From: Planctomyces sp.
GTDB lineage: Bacteria > Planctomycetota > Planctomycetia > Planctomycetales > Planctomycetaceae
DNA length: 64,000 nt
Assembly (NCBI GenBank): GCA_005798445.1
Contig: SYJG01000368.1
Coordinates: forward strand, 1-64,000
Direction of reading: 5' to 3'
In this document: piece after piece, positions 20,378-31,384 of the stretch
Position numbering within the stretch: position 1 is the stretch's first letter
Layout of the letters: each line of letters begins with the position of its first letter
Program-made: the position numbers and the translations under genes
The notes under the pieces: generated by a model
Database searches by the model: none
What the model was told of the DNA's origin: nothing
The model's input: the letters and a program-made list of their open reading frames with translations, nothing else

Positions 20378-22330
20378 ATGATTCTGCTCTCCGCACGAGA
20401 CCTGCTTCGTCAGTTTGATACTGCCCCGGTGTTTGCCGACATCAACTTTGATGTTCGGCCAGGGGACCGGGTCGGGCTGGTCGGTCCGAACGGAACCGGC
20501 AAGTCCACGTTGATGAAGATTCTGGCCGGCGTCGATGAGCCGGATGTTGGACAGGTCGAGAAGCATTCGACGTGTGACATCGCGATGCTCGAACAGGAAG
20601 CCAAGTTCGACGACGAGCAGACGTTGATCGCCGAAGCCAAAATCGGGCTGCGGCATCTCTACGAACTGCAAGAAGAGGCGCTCCGGCTGGCCGATCAGAT
20701 CGCTGAGCTGCACCGAAGCACAGGCGGCCCGCCTGTGTCCGAGCAGGCGAGCCGCCTGCTCCACGAAAGATACGACTTCATCCAACACGAACTCGACCGG
20801 CTCGACGCGCATCACATCGACCATCGCGTCGATGAGGTGCTCGATGGCTTGGGCTTTCAGCGAGCGGACTACGATCGGCCGCTGAAGACTTTCAGCGGCG
20901 GCCAGCAGAATCGCGTGCTGCTCGCGCGGGTCTTGCTGCGGTCGCCGAACGTGATGCTGCTCGACGAGCCGACGAATCATCTCGACATTTCCGCCACCGA
21001 ATGGCTGGAGGATTATCTGTCGCGGTGCGATCAGGCGATGATCGTCGTCAGCCACGACCGGTACTTCCTCGATAAAGTTACGAACCGCATCTTCGAGATG
21101 TTTCGCGGCAAGCTGACGGACTATCCGGGCAACTTCTCGGCTTACTGGAAGCTGCGTGAAGAGCGGAACGAGTTAGCGAGAAAGACCAACGCCGCGCAGA
21201 TGGAAGAGAAGGCGAAGCTCGAAGAGTTCATCCGCAAGCACATCGCCGGCAACAAGACGACGCAGGCTCAGGATCGAGTCAAGAAGTTGGAGCGGCTGGA
21301 GGCGTCGATCGTCGATCTGCCGCAGGAGATTCCACGCCCGCGAATCCAGTTCGGTTCGGCGAGCCGCACCGGCGACATCGTCATCGACGCCAGTAATTTG
21401 TCGAAAGGCTTCGTTCCCGGACAGCCATTGTTTCGGGACGTCACGTTGCGAGTGAATCGTGGCGACCGCATCGGATTGCTCGGCCCGAACGGCAGCGGCA
21501 AGACGACGCTACTACGGACGTTACTCGGTGAGCTGAAGGCGGACTCCGGGCAAGTCCGGTTGGGCACGAACGTGAAGTTGGCTTACTACGATCAGCAACT
21601 CAACAGCTTGCCGACGGACATGGACGCAGTGAATGCCGTCCGGCCGAGCGACAATCCTGAGTTCGCTCCGGCGAAAGCTCGTGACCTGCTGGCACAGTTC
21701 GGTGTGCGTGGGGACATGGTCTTTCAGCTTGTCAGCACGATGAGCGGTGGCGAGAAGAGCCGCGTGGCTCTGGCCAAACTCTCGGCGATGAACGCCAACG
21801 TGTTTGTGCTCGACGAACCAACCAACCATCTCGATCTGTGGGCGCGAGCGTCGCTGGAAGAGGCGTTGAAGAAATTTGACGGCACGCTGCTGTTCGTCAG
21901 CCACGACCGCTATTTCCTCGATCAGGTCGCCAGCAACGTGATCGTGCTCGACCCGTCCGTCGGCGATCCCGGTTGGAAATTCTTCGAGGGGAACTACTCG
22001 GCCTTCGTCGCTTTCCGCAAAGCGATCAATGCCGAGTTGTCCAGCCGAAAGCCGATTGCCGACAGCCGGCAGGCGTTATCTCCTCTGCCAGAATCTTCAA
22101 ACGCACCATCTCGGCGCAAACGCCAGTTCCCATTTCGGAAAACCGCCGACATCGAGTCGGACATCGCGTCGGCCGAGGACAAGTTGCGAACGCTCGAAGC
22201 CGATCTCTGCAATCCCGACGTGCTGCGCGACGGTCGTCGAGTCAAAGAGGTCATGACGGCAACCGAGCAATTGCGATCCGATCTGGTTCGGCTGTATGAG
22301 CATTGGGAAGAAGCGGTCGAGTTGAATTGA
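20378..22330 (+). CDS. ABC-F family ATP-binding protein
   Basis: Two Walker A motifs (GPNGTGKSTLMK, GPNGSGKTTLLR) and two LDEPTNHLD signatures. Confidence 0.92.
   Translation: MILLSARDLLRQFDTAPVFADINFDVRPGDRVGLVGPNGTGKSTLMKILAGVDEPDVGQVEKHSTCDIAMLEQEAKFDDEQTLIAEAKIGLRHLYELQEEALRLADQIAELHRSTGGPPVSEQASRLLHERYDFIQHELDRLDAHHIDHRVDEVLDGLGFQRADYDRPLKTFSGGQQNRVLLARVLLRSPNVMLLDEPTNHLDISATEWLEDYLSRCDQAMIVVSHDRYFLDKVTNRIFEMFRGKLTDYPGNFSAYWKLREERNELARKTNAAQMEEKAKLEEFIRKHIAGNKTTQAQDRVKKLERLEASIVDLPQEIPRPRIQFGSASRTGDIVIDASNLSKGFVPGQPLFRDVTLRVNRGDRIGLLGPNGSGKTTLLRTLLGELKADSGQVRLGTNVKLAYYDQQLNSLPTDMDAVNAVRPSDNPEFAPAKARDLLAQFGVRGDMVFQLVSTMSGGEKSRVALAKLSAMNANVFVLDEPTNHLDLWARASLEEALKKFDGTLLFVSHDRYFLDQVASNVIVLDPSVGDPGWKFFEGNYSAFVAFRKAINAELSSRKPIADSRQALSPLPESSNAPSRRKRQFPFRKTADIESDIASAEDKLRTLEADLCNPDVLRDGRRVKEVMTATEQLRSDLVRLYEHWEEAVELN
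20719..20761. repeat. Intragenic hairpin pair CACAGGCGGCCCGCCTGTG / GAGCAGGCGAGCCGCCTGCTC
   Basis: Same two hairpins as 23084-23156; translated as HRSTGGPPVSEQASRLLHER. Confidence 0.8.
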
Positions 22331-23079
22331 AAAGGGTCGTGCGTCGCTCCTCGTATGTCGTCCTTTCCGGCGACGGCTATACTCTGCCCGCTTTTGATCC
22401 GAGCGAGAAACCTTTTGGCCGCGAATGGGTTGAATGCCTCGACGTCACTCCAACGGAAAGTCCGGACGTGGTGAAATCCGATCCCGCACTTTCGCAGTAT
22501 CTGCACGACCCGGACGTGCAACTGATGCTGCGCGCGAAGCGCGGGGACGACGCGGCGTTTTCACAGTTGGTCGAGGCTTATCAGGACCGTTTAGTGGGCG
22601 TGCTGTATCACCTGCTGGGCAATCAAGAGGCGGCGGAGGATCTCGGTCAGGAAGTCTTCTTGCGGATTTATCGCAATCGATCGAAGTACGAGGCCAAAGC
22701 AAAATTCTCGACGTGGATGTTTCACATCGCCAACAACCTGGCGAGCAACTGGCGGCGCGACGGTGCCCGGCGGCGCGAGGCATCACTGGCCGGGAGCGAT
22801 TCGGGCCCGTTGGAGGCTCGGCCGCAGGAACAGTTTTTGGCGGAGAAGTCGGCGTTGATGCCGGCTCGTGTGCTGGATCGGGCCGAATCCCAGAAGGTGG
22901 TGCAGGCCGCGCTCGAATCGCTCAACGAGCGGCAGAAGATGGCGGTGCTGCTGCACAAGTTTGAGCAAATGAGCTACATCGACATCGCCGAAGCGATGGA
23001 CCTTTCGCCGCAAGCGGTGAAGTCGCTGCTGTCGCGGGCAAGAGAGAATCTGCGAGCGTATTTGGAGCCGTATTTGTGA
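22303..23079 (+). CDS. RNA polymerase sigma factor, sigma-70/ECF type
   Basis: AFSQLVEAYQDRLVGVLYHLLGNQEAAEDLGQEVFLRIY; region 4 YIDIAEAMDLSPQAVKSLLSRAR; exact start uncertain. Confidence 0.88.
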   Translation: MGRSGRVELKRVVRRSSYVVLSGDGYTLPAFDPSEKPFGREWVECLDVTPTESPDVVKSDPALSQYLHDPDVQLMLRAKRGDDAAFSQLVEAYQDRLVGVLYHLLGNQEAAEDLGQEVFLRIYRNRSKYEAKAKFSTWMFHIANNLASNWRRDGARRREASLAGSDSGPLEARPQEQFLAEKSALMPARVLDRAESQKVVQAALESLNERQKMAVLLHKFEQMSYIDIAEAMDLSPQAVKSLLSRARENLRAYLEPYL

Positions 23080-23083
23080 AATC

Positions 23084-23156
23084 GTAGAGCAGGCGGCTCG
23101 CCTGCTCGGTCGTTGAAAACGTATTGAAGAAATCACAGGCGGGCCGCCTGTGCTAC
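23084..23156. repeat. GTAG-GAGCAGGCGGCTCGCCTGCTC ... CACAGGCGGGCCGCCTGTG-CTAC element
   Basis: Two perfect-stem hairpins with GTAG/CTAC feet. Confidence 0.88.
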
Positions 23157-23162
23157 GAAATC

Positions 23163-23699
23163 ATGTCCAACGAACATCCCACATCACCCACCTTCACCGA
23201 AAAGTTGGTCGCGTACCTCGACGGCGAACTGCCGGAGAGCGACGCACGCGACGTGGAGCAGTCGTTGGCCAGCGATCCGGCGATGCGGGCTGAGGTCGAG
23301 CAGTTGAATCGTGCGTGGGATATGCTCGACCTGCTGCCTCGGCCAAACGCTTCGGGCGAGTTCAGCAGCCGGACGTTGACGTCGTTAAAGGTGTCCGGCC
23401 CAACAACGGCACTGCCGAACGAGCACAGTGCCTCGCCCACTATCGTGATCGATACGACGCGACGGAAACAATTCAGAATTCCCCGGCTGGTGGCTTGGTC
23501 CGCGGGATTGGTCGCAGTCAGTTTGGTGGGATTTGTTGTGGGCCGCATGACCGCTCGGCCGGACAACGATGTTTGGCTGGACGATCTGGCTTTGATCGAA
23601 CGGCTCGACGTGTATCGCGAGATTGGCGATGCACAGTTTCTTCGAGACTTCCAACGCGAAAGGGATCGGGATGAGCGTAGACCACTCCCTCCGCGTTGA
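23163..23699 (+). CDS. Putative anti-sigma factor (single TM)
   Basis: KLVAYLDGELPESDARDVEQSLASDP; TM segment; directly downstream of the ECF sigma gene. Confidence 0.7.
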   Translation: MSNEHPTSPTFTEKLVAYLDGELPESDARDVEQSLASDPAMRAEVEQLNRAWDMLDLLPRPNASGEFSSRTLTSLKVSGPTTALPNEHSASPTIVIDTTRRKQFRIPRLVAWSAGLVAVSLVGFVVGRMTARPDNDVWLDDLALIERLDVYREIGDAQFLRDFQRERDRDERRPLPPR

Positions 23700-24921
23700 T
23701 CGGGGGCTGAGTAAAGCCGGAGGACGATTGGCGGCGATCGCGCTGACACTCAGCTTGTCGCTGCTGCCGTGGCTGTTGGCGGCGGATGGACCGATCCCTC
23801 CGCAGCGCGAAGCGAATCGGCAGCGGCTCAATGGGATGACGGTCGCCGAGCGACAGCGTTTGGAAGAGAACTACCAGCGGTATCGTGAGATGACTCCCGC
23901 CGAACGCGATCGGCTGAAGAAATTGCAGCACGAGATCGAAAGCGATCCCAAACTCAACGCCGCTTTTCGCGATTATCAACTCTGGGCCGAGTCGCTTTCG
24001 CCCGTCGATCGGCATGAGCTGCGACAAGCGCAGGATCCGGAGGCGCGTCGGCAGTTAGTTGAAAAGTTTCGCCGCCGTCCGCCGCCCGGCGAGAGGCCCG
24101 AACCATTTCCGTCGGAGCGTCGTCCGGACGGGCCGCCGTTTGGTCAGAACAACAACAACCTCCGCCAGAGAACCATCGAGCGTTTATTCGGTGAGTTCGC
24201 GATGCCGCTCGCGGATCGCATTGGAACGGGCGTGCCGGAGATGGAGGCGATCATCCGAGTTCTCGAACGCGAGCTGCCCACCGAGACGCGAGACGAGCTC
24301 ATAAAGCTGGATGATTTCTCGCGAAAAGTTCGCGTGCTAAAGCTGTGCTTGGAACGACGACCGCTTGCACCGCCTAGCGTTCGCATCTTTGGACCAGGCA
24401 GTGAGGTCATCGACAAAGTTTTCGCGGCCTTGCCGGACGGGCCAGTTCGGCAATTCGCCGGCAATCGAAATCTCCCTCCGAATTCACGGCCCAATCAGCC
24501 CGATCCTCGTGGCGCATTGCTCGTCATGGTGACGATGCGCGGGCTGGTCACGGAGACTCTGCGAACGATCGAGGATCATCGTCCTCGCCTCGATCTCCAG
24601 AATGCTCAGATCGAAAAACTCTCAGAATCGGAACGAACGCGGCTGAACGCCATGAATCCCAAGGACCGCGAACAGGAACTCGTCCTGCACTTCGTGAAGG
24701 ATCAGGTTCCTGGGATTGCCGAGTTACAGCAGATGCTCGGCACTCCGGACATGCGGCGATTCCTGGAGGACATGGTCAACCGAATTCGGCCTGGCGTAGG
24801 CCCTCCTGACGGCGACGACCGGCGCGATAAAAAAGCGAGGCCAGGACCGTTCGACGGGACTCACAGGCCGCGCGATCAGGAGTCACCGCTGCCACCCAAT
24901 CGCCCCGAACCCAAGGATTGA
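23671..24921 (+). CDS. Hypothetical secreted protein (DUF3106-like N-terminus)
   Basis: Signal peptide; LNGMTVAERQRLEENYQRYREMTPAERDRL. Confidence 0.6.
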   Translation: MSVDHSLRVDRGLSKAGGRLAAIALTLSLSLLPWLLAADGPIPPQREANRQRLNGMTVAERQRLEENYQRYREMTPAERDRLKKLQHEIESDPKLNAAFRDYQLWAESLSPVDRHELRQAQDPEARRQLVEKFRRRPPPGERPEPFPSERRPDGPPFGQNNNNLRQRTIERLFGEFAMPLADRIGTGVPEMEAIIRVLERELPTETRDELIKLDDFSRKVRVLKLCLERRPLAPPSVRIFGPGSEVIDKVFAALPDGPVRQFAGNRNLPPNSRPNQPDPRGALLVMVTMRGLVTETLRTIEDHRPRLDLQNAQIEKLSESERTRLNAMNPKDREQELVLHFVKDQVPGIAELQQMLGTPDMRRFLEDMVNRIRPGVGPPDGDDRRDKKARPGPFDGTHRPRDQESPLPPNRPEPKD

Positions 24922-24930
24922 TCGACCAAT

Positions 24931-27900
24931 ATGCGGACGAGAAAGAAAAAGAAAACGATGCAGGCGAGCGGGGCGGCGTCAGCCCCCCGGTTCGATCGTG
25001 ATACAACCGGGTGGCTGACGCCGCCCCGCTCGCCTGGGCGACTACTTTTGTTTGTCCTTTTATTTGTCGCGTACTTCGCGACTTCCGAGGCCAGCGCACA
25101 ATCCCCGGCTGCGAACACGCGCATCGACTTTGCTCGCGACGTGCGGCCGATCCTGGCCAATCATTGCTGGAGCTGTCATGGAGCCGACGAAGCCACTCGC
25201 GAGGCAAAGCTGCGGTTGGATCGGCGAGACACCGCCATCGCGACGACCGAATCTGGAAAAGTCGCGGTGACTCCCGGCCAGCCGGCCGCCAGCGAACTGA
25301 TCGCTCGGATCAACTCGCGCGACGCCGACCTCGTGATGCCGCCGCCGAGTGCAAAGAAGCCGCTGACGGCCGCTCAAAGGGAAACGCTGCGGCATTGGGT
25401 CGAACAAGGTGCCGAGTACGCTCAGCATTGGGCGTTCGTTCCACCACAACGGCCGGCGGTGCCCAAGTTCGTAGTCCCGCCTTTAGGCGGAATCCGAATA
25501 CCGCCTAAAGGCGGAACTACGAACAATCCGATCGATCACTTCATCCTCACGCGACTCGATGCCGAAGGGCTCTCTCCGTCGCCGCAGGCTTCCAAGGAGA
25601 CGTTGGTCCGCCGAGTCACGCTCGACTTGACTGGCCTGCCGCCGTCATTGAACGAGGTGCGAAACTTCTTGGCCGACGATTCACCGGATGCTTTCGAGAA
25701 AGTCGTTGATCGATTGCTCGTCTCTCCTCGCTATGCCGAGCGGATGGCGATGCACTGGCTGGATGCAGCCCGGTATGCCGACACGAACGGCTACAACAAC
25801 GACGAAACCCGTTCGATGTGGCCGTGGCGCGATTGGGTGATCGACGCCTTTGCCAGTGGGATGCCGTACGACCAATTCCTTACCGAGCAACTTGCCGGCG
25901 ATTTGCTGCCGAACGCGACGTTGGCTCAGCGAGTCGCCACAGGGTTCAATCGCAATCATGTGCTGACGACCGAGGGCGGCATCATCGAGGAGGAATATCA
26001 CGTCGAGTATGTCGCCGACCGCGCCCATACGACGGCAACAGTTGTCATGGGCCTGTCGTTCCAGTGTGCTCGCTGCCACGACCACAAGTTCGATCCGCTG
26101 ACTCAGCGTGAGTACTACCAGTTCGCCGCGTTCTTCAACAACGTGCCGGATCGTGTTGTCGGCTACAACCAAGGCCGCATGGCCGAACCGCTGCTCAAGG
26201 TGCCGTCGCGCGAACAACAGGCGGAAATGGATCGCCTGCAACGCAGCAAGACGGAACTCGAAGCGTTGCTTAAACAACGTGAAGCGAACATCGACACGGA
26301 TGTGGCTCGTTGGGAGAAGAGTCTCACCTCTGAAGAGATCGCCAAAGCGGGGCCGGCCGGATTGATCGCCCATTTTCCGCTGGATGAATTGGACGGCGAT
26401 CAGATCGGCGATGCCATAACCCCAGCGCGACGTGGGACGATTCGCGGCAAAGTGGCGCGTGTGCCAGGCAAACTGAGTGGCGCGTTGGACTTCGATGGCA
26501 ACACGTTCGTTGAGGTCGGTGATGTCGGATCGTTCGACAGCAACGAAAAGTTTTCGTTCGCCGCGTGGATTCGGCCGACATCGAATTCGCCGACGACGGT
26601 GCTCTCCAAGAACGATGACGCGAATGGGTTTCGTGGCTACGACATCATTCTGGAAGGAGCCAAGGTTTGCAGTCACTTCGCGCATCACTGGCCGGACAAA
26701 GCCTTCAAGGTCGTGACGAAACAGCCGCTGTCGCTCAACGAGTGGCATCATGTGGTCGTGACCTACGATGGCTCGCGCCGCGCGACGGGGGTGAAGTTCT
26801 ACGTCGATGGCAAGCCGCAACCGCATGATACGACGACCAGCAACGTGCTCGATGGAACGCTGAAGACCGACAAGCCGTTTCACATCGGCAAACGGAGTTC
26901 GTCGGTTCCGTTCCAAGGACAGATCGACGACGTGCAGCTTTACGCCGTGGAACTGTCTGCCGATGAGGCCGTTTTGCTGGCCGCCGGTCAGACGCTTGGC
27001 CGACTGAAGGACATCCTCGCTGTTGCGCCGGCGGAACGGTCGGAGTCTCAGAAGACGATGTTGCGACAGTTTTATCTGGACCGGATTGATGCCGAGTCGC
27101 GGAAGTTGAAGTCTCAGCTCGCTGATCTACCGCGTCAGCTTGCGGAACTCGACAAGGCCATCCCAGTCACAATGGTTATGCAGGAACAAACACCGCGTCG
27201 CTCGATCTTCCTGCTGCGTCGCGGACAGTACGACCAACGGGGCGAGGAAGTCACTGCCGGCATTCCGTCTGTGTTTTCGAGCTTGCCGAAAGATGTGCTC
27301 GCCGATCGTGCGGGACTGGCTCGTTGGCTAACCAGCCCGACTCATCCACTGACGTCTCGAGTGGCGGTCAATCGTTGGTGGGAGATGCTGTTCGGAACTG
27401 GTTTGGTCGAGACTGCCGAAGATTTCGGCGTGCAAGGCGCATTGCCGAGTCATGCGGAATTGCTCGACTGGCTGGCGACCGAATTGATCCGCACGGGTTG
27501 GGATCAACGGGCGATCTTGAAACTGATTGTGACGAGCGCGACGTATCGCCAGTCGTCATCGTGGCGGACGCTGCCAGCGTCCGCGACCGACGCTAGCAGC
27601 GTTGTCCACGACGCGCTCGAACGCGATCCGCGAAACCGATTGCTGTGGCGCGGGCCACGCTATCGACTGGCGGCCGAGACCGTGCGGGACAACGCGCTGG
27701 CGATCAGCGGACTGTTGCGAGAACGGCTCGGCGGGCCGAGCGTGAAGCCCTACCAGCCGGATGGGTTGTGGGAAGATGTGTCAGTGGAACGTCGCGACAA
27801 ATACGTCGCCGACCCTGGCGAAGGGGTGTATCGCCGCGGCATGTACACGTTTTGGAAGCGAACCTGTCCGCCACCTGGAATGACCACGTTGGACGCGCCT

Positions 27901-28284
27901 GATCGCGAGTTCTGTTTGATTCGCCGCGCTCGCACAAATACTCCTTTGCAAGCGTTGGTACTGCTCAACGATCCCACGTTCGTCGAAGCCGCACGCAAAT
28001 TAGCAGAGCAAGTGATGACCGAAGCGAAGACCGAAAGCGAACGCATTCAATTCGTCTTTGAGAAGATCATTAGTCGCCGTCCGACAGCCGTCGAACAGCG
28101 TGTCCTTGCCGAGACACTGCGAGCGGCTCAAACACAATTCGGCCGAGATCGCGCCGCCGCTGAAAAGTTGCTGGCCGTCGGTCGCGCACCAAGAGAAATG
28201 TCCTTGAGCGATCAAGAACTCGCCTCCTGGACGACGGTGGCCAGCCTGTTGCTAAACTTGGACGAAGCGATTTCCAAGCCGTGA
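24931..28284 (+). CDS. PSD1/DUF1549 - LamG - DUF1553 planctomycete cytochrome-type protein
   Basis: [15 protein letters not shown] heme motif; [37 protein letters not shown]; LamG-like segment; [12 protein letters not shown]-like DUF1553. Confidence 0.9.
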   Translation: MRTRKKKKTMQASGAASAPRFDRDTTGWLTPPRSPGRLLLFVLLFVAYFATSEASAQSPAANTRIDFARDVRPILANHCWSCHGADEATREAKLRLDRRDTAIATTESGKVAVTPGQPAASELIARINSRDADLVMPPPSAKKPLTAAQRETLRHWVEQGAEYAQHWAFVPPQRPAVPKFVVPPLGGIRIPPKGGTTNNPIDHFILTRLDAEGLSPSPQASKETLVRRVTLDLTGLPPSLNEVRNFLADDSPDAFEKVVDRLLVSPRYAERMAMHWLDAARYADTNGYNNDETRSMWPWRDWVIDAFASGMPYDQFLTEQLAGDLLPNATLAQRVATGFNRNHVLTTEGGIIEEEYHVEYVADRAHTTATVVMGLSFQCARCHDHKFDPLTQREYYQFAAFFNNVPDRVVGYNQGRMAEPLLKVPSREQQAEMDRLQRSKTELEALLKQREANIDTDVARWEKSLTSEEIAKAGPAGLIAHFPLDELDGDQIGDAITPARRGTIRGKVARVPGKLSGALDFDGNTFVEVGDVGSFDSNEKFSFAAWIRPTSNSPTTVLSKNDDANGFRGYDIILEGAKVCSHFAHHWPDKAFKVVTKQPLSLNEWHHVVVTYDGSRRATGVKFYVDGKPQPHDTTTSNVLDGTLKTDKPFHIGKRSSSVPFQGQIDDVQLYAVELSADEAVLLAAGQTLGRLKDILAVAPAERSESQKTMLRQFYLDRIDAESRKLKSQLADLPRQLAELDKAIPVTMVMQEQTPRRSIFLLRRGQYDQRGEEVTAGIPSVFSSLPKDVLADRAGLARWLTSPTHPLTSRVAVNRWWEMLFGTGLVETAEDFGVQGALPSHAELLDWLATELIRTGWDQRAILKLIVTSATYRQSSSWRTLPASATDASSVVHDALERDPRNRLLWRGPRYRLAAETVRDNALAISGLLRERLGGPSVKPYQPDGLWEDVSVERRDKYVADPGEGVYRRGMYTFWKRTCPPPGMTTLDAPDREFCLIRRARTNTPLQALVLLNDPTFVEAARKLAEQVMTEAKTESERIQFVFEKIISRRPTAVEQRVLAETLRAAQTQFGRDRAAAEKLLAVGRAPREMSLSDQELASWTTVASLLLNLDEAISKP
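24961..25036. repeat. Inverted repeat CAGGCGAGCGGGGCGGCGTCAGCCCCCCGG ... CCGGGTGGCTGACGCCGCCCCGCTCGCCTG
   Basis: Same family as 12531-12599; lies in the N-terminal coding region, upstream of the signal-peptide hydrophobic core. Confidence 0.88.
25471..25520. repeat. Intragenic GTAGTCCCGCCTTTAGGCGG ... CCGCCTAAAGGCGGAACTAC element
   Basis: Translated as [18 protein letters not shown]; near-copy at 59101-59150. Confidence 0.92.
27561..27608. repeat. Intragenic hairpin pair GCGGACGCTGCCAGCGTCCGC / GACGCTAGCAGCGTTGTC
   Basis: Translated as [19 protein letters not shown]. Confidence 0.6.
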
Positions 28285-28388
28285 GCGCTCGTAGGTAGCG
28301 ACCGCTACTGATGCGGTCTCACAGAAGTGGTGCTCACAAGATTGGCTCGGACTCGATCCCATAATTGGGGTCACAACAATCGCTGCAA

Positions 28389-31226
28389 CTATTCGTTGCG
28401 CAGTTCCGGTTCCACTGTGCGGGGGAGTTTGGCGATGTCCGCACCTGCGTTGTTGCCATCGGTTGCGGCGTTGAGGCCGGGGTTCGGCGACGGACCATTG
28501 CGATCCAGCGTTAGCGAGTCGAGCGAGATCGTGGCCATGTCAGTTCGCTCGGAAAGCCAAGTCAGCTTCTCGTTGGAAGCACCGACATCCCCTGTCGATC
28601 CCCATTTCGCTTTCCAATCATCGAAGTCGAACGGTTCGCCGGACACGAAGGTCCAGAAGGATTGGCAGCGGTCGTAGTAGTTTCGTTCTCCCAACCAGAC
28701 GAAGTTCTTATTGCGGAAGTCAGAATCGCTGGTGTTGCCACTCATCGCGATCAAGGAGTTGCTGCCGACCGTGCTCAGCACATTGTTGCGAGCTTTGACA
28801 TCCACGACGGGCAACTCACGCGGCAGATCGCCGCTGTCGAGTCGCACCAGATTCTGGCCGACCACCGCAGTGACATGCTCGAGCCGCAATTCAAGCCGCG
28901 TCTGCTCGGCGGGCTTATCGGAATGACCTTCGACGCGAAGCAGAGAACCATCCAACGCAACGGCGGTGTCGCGCAGTGACAAACGTCCGGGCTTGGTGTT
29001 GCGGACGTGGAACAAATCTCCGTGGCCGCGCACGAAGCACTCAGTCAATTCGATTTCCAATGGGTCGCGGGACATGCCATTGGTATTCATCTTCATGTCA
29101 GCCAACATCTGGCCCGGCTCGGACGAAATGTCGAACAGCGCGGTTGGCCGCTGGCCAGGATTGTTCAACGTGATGGCGACTCCTTGCAGCCGGAGTTGCT
29201 CCGCCCGATCGACGCCGAACAGACTGATGCGATCCACGGCGAAGAACGACGGAACGGAGATTTCAAAGGCGACGTTGTTGATCTGCACCGGGCCGCTGCT
29301 GACTTCGATCAGCCGCAAGTGCGCATCGGCCGCGACGCTGCCCAATGCGAATTCGACAATCGGGTGAAAGCCGCGGGCGGCGCGGATCGTGACATTCTTC
29401 TTGCTCAGTCGCAGCGGCTTTTCGGCGCGGCGGTCATTGAATCGGAGTTCGATGACGCTGCCGTCCGTCACCGCCGCGCAAGCGGCTTCGAGCGTCGGAA
29501 ATCGTTTTGCGGTTGAGCTGTCGGTAGCCATCACAAACACGCCGTTAGCTTCCTCGGTTGTTGCGGCGGGCTTCTCGGCTGCCGTGTTAGTGTCGCGCGG
29601 TTCGGCGACCGCACCGCTGGTCGATGTGCGTGGAGAGTCACTGGTTGAGTCTCGACCAATCACGCTGTCAACCGTCTTGGATCTGTCCACACCGGCCTGC
29701 AACGCGGAATCGGGACGGATCACCGCTGAGGCGATCAAGGGGTCTTGAGAATCGTCGAACAGATTGTGAGGCCAACCAGGAAACAGCGGCATCGATGGCA
29801 ACGAGGAACCGCGAACGCCTGCGGGCGTTCCGTGGCCCATCGCGACGGAAGTTGTTTGTCCCCCGCCCTCAGTGAGTGCCGAAGTGCCAGAGTTCGGGTC
29901 GTCTTCCGGCGGATCGAGTTCTTTTTTGGCGGTGGAGTTCGTATCCGTCCCTTTCGCGGCCACGTTGTTCTGCGTCGTCTGCAGATTGTTGCCGTGCTGA
30001 TTCAGGGACTCGGCCTGCGACCGACCACTGCCAAGATTTGGGAACCATCCAATCCCGACGACGATCACGATCAACAGCGCGGCCATCGCGATCACGCCCA
30101 CGTTGTGTCGCCAGAAATCGGACATCGAATGCTGTGACTTCAACCAGATCAGCCCCTCCGGGCTGACGCCGCGCAGCCCCAGCGAGCCGGCGATCATCAT
30201 CAAGTCGTGAATCAATTGATCGGGCGTTTGATAGCGCCGCTTTTGATCGCTGGCCATCATCTTGCGGCAGACCAGCGAAAGGTCGTCCGAGACACGTCGA
30301 TTCTTCTTGGCGGGATCGGGTGGCTCGCCACTTTGATGATCGAGTAACTTTTTGAGCACGGTTCCTTCGGGATACGGCGGCTCGCCGGTGAGCATGTGGT
30401 ACAGCGTGCAGCCCAGCGAATAGATGTCGCTTCGGACATCGACATTGCGCGGGTCTTTGGCTTGCTCGGGAGAGATGTAGTCAAAGGTGCCCAGCGTTGT
30501 GCCGGCCAGTGTCAGATCGGGCGTGGATTCGGTGCTCTCTTTGCGAGCCAAACCCAAATCCACCAACTTCGCTCGGCCCGACGGCGTGATGATGATGTTC
30601 GATGGCTTGATGTCGCGATGTACGACACCGTTGGTTGAGGTGTGCCGCAACGCAGAAGCGATCTGCAAGACGAAGTTGACCGCCTCGATGGGATCGATGC
30701 GGGTTCGCTCACGAATCAACTCTCGCAAGTTGGTTCCGGAGATGAATTCAAAGGCGATGAAGTGCAGACCGAGTTCTTCACCGATGAAGTACACGCGAGC
30801 GACGTTCTCGTTGTCGAGCCGTGCGGCCGCGCGGGCTTCGTTTCGGAATCGCTGCACCGCCGCGTCGTCGCGCGACAAACTGGGCGAAAGAATTTTCAGT
30901 GCGACCGCACGCTGCAATCGCGTGTCCATCGCATGAAAGACGGCACCCATGCCTCCCGCGCCGATGCGGGCTTGAATCTCAAAGTGCCCCAGTTTCAAAC
31001 CGGCCGGTGCGGGGACTTGAGCGGGGTCTTGGTAATCGACCTCGGACGGAAACAACCGCAGCCATACCGATGACGTGGGCAACCCAGGTCCTTCCGGCAG
31101 CGGCAGCGAAACGCCGCGGCGTTCGGGATTGATTACCGTTTCCGCTCCTTGCCCGACGCGCACGGGGCGATAGGCCGTCGTGGGCGGCTGCGGAGCAACA
31201 GCGGAATCGGAATGAGGCTGATCCAT
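28389..31226 (-). CDS. Serine/threonine protein kinase with C-terminal extracytoplasmic domain
   Basis: GAGGMGAVFHAMDTRLQRAVALKIL; VVHRDIKPSNIIIT; TFDYISPEQA; TM segment. Confidence 0.92.
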   Translation of the reverse strand: MDQPHSDSAVAPQPPTTAYRPVRVGQGAETVINPERRGVSLPLPEGPGLPTSSVWLRLFPSEVDYQDPAQVPAPAGLKLGHFEIQARIGAGGMGAVFHAMDTRLQRAVALKILSPSLSRDDAAVQRFRNEARAAARLDNENVARVYFIGEELGLHFIAFEFISGTNLRELIRERTRIDPIEAVNFVLQIASALRHTSTNGVVHRDIKPSNIIITPSGRAKLVDLGLARKESTESTPDLTLAGTTLGTFDYISPEQAKDPRNVDVRSDIYSLGCTLYHMLTGEPPYPEGTVLKKLLDHQSGEPPDPAKKNRRVSDDLSLVCRKMMASDQKRRYQTPDQLIHDLMMIAGSLGLRGVSPEGLIWLKSQHSMSDFWRHNVGVIAMAALLIVIVVGIGWFPNLGSGRSQAESLNQHGNNLQTTQNNVAAKGTDTNSTAKKELDPPEDDPNSGTSALTEGGGQTTSVAMGHGTPAGVRGSSLPSMPLFPGWPHNLFDDSQDPLIASAVIRPDSALQAGVDRSKTVDSVIGRDSTSDSPRTSTSGAVAEPRDTNTAAEKPAATTEEANGVFVMATDSSTAKRFPTLEAACAAVTDGSVIELRFNDRRAEKPLRLSKKNVTIRAARGFHPIVEFALGSVAADAHLRLIEVSSGPVQINNVAFEISVPSFFAVDRISLFGVDRAEQLRLQGVAITLNNPGQRPTALFDISSEPGQMLADMKMNTNGMSRDPLEIELTECFVRGHGDLFHVRNTKPGRLSLRDTAVALDGSLLRVEGHSDKPAEQTRLELRLEHVTAVVGQNLVRLDSGDLPRELPVVDVKARNNVLSTVGSNSLIAMSGNTSDSDFRNKNFVWLGERNYYDRCQSFWTFVSGEPFDFDDWKAKWGSTGDVGASNEKLTWLSERTDMATISLDSLTLDRNGPSPNPGLNAATDGNNAGADIAKLPRTVEPELRNE

Positions 31227-31384
31227 GATTTCCCGAGAAGTACCGCGTTCAGGCGGAGGCAGTGTCATGACAAGGGGGCAACACGAATGGTTCCGCTGGA
31301 ACCGGAACGTTCAACTGACAGTCTATGTTCGATTTGATGACGAGAAGTGCGGTTCGCCGCATGAGGCCAAACGGCCGGCAGTGG

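Noticed and set aside
25681-26916. 411-aa minus-strand ORF
   Set aside because: Antisense shadow of the PSD1/DUF1549 gene with no recognisable motif
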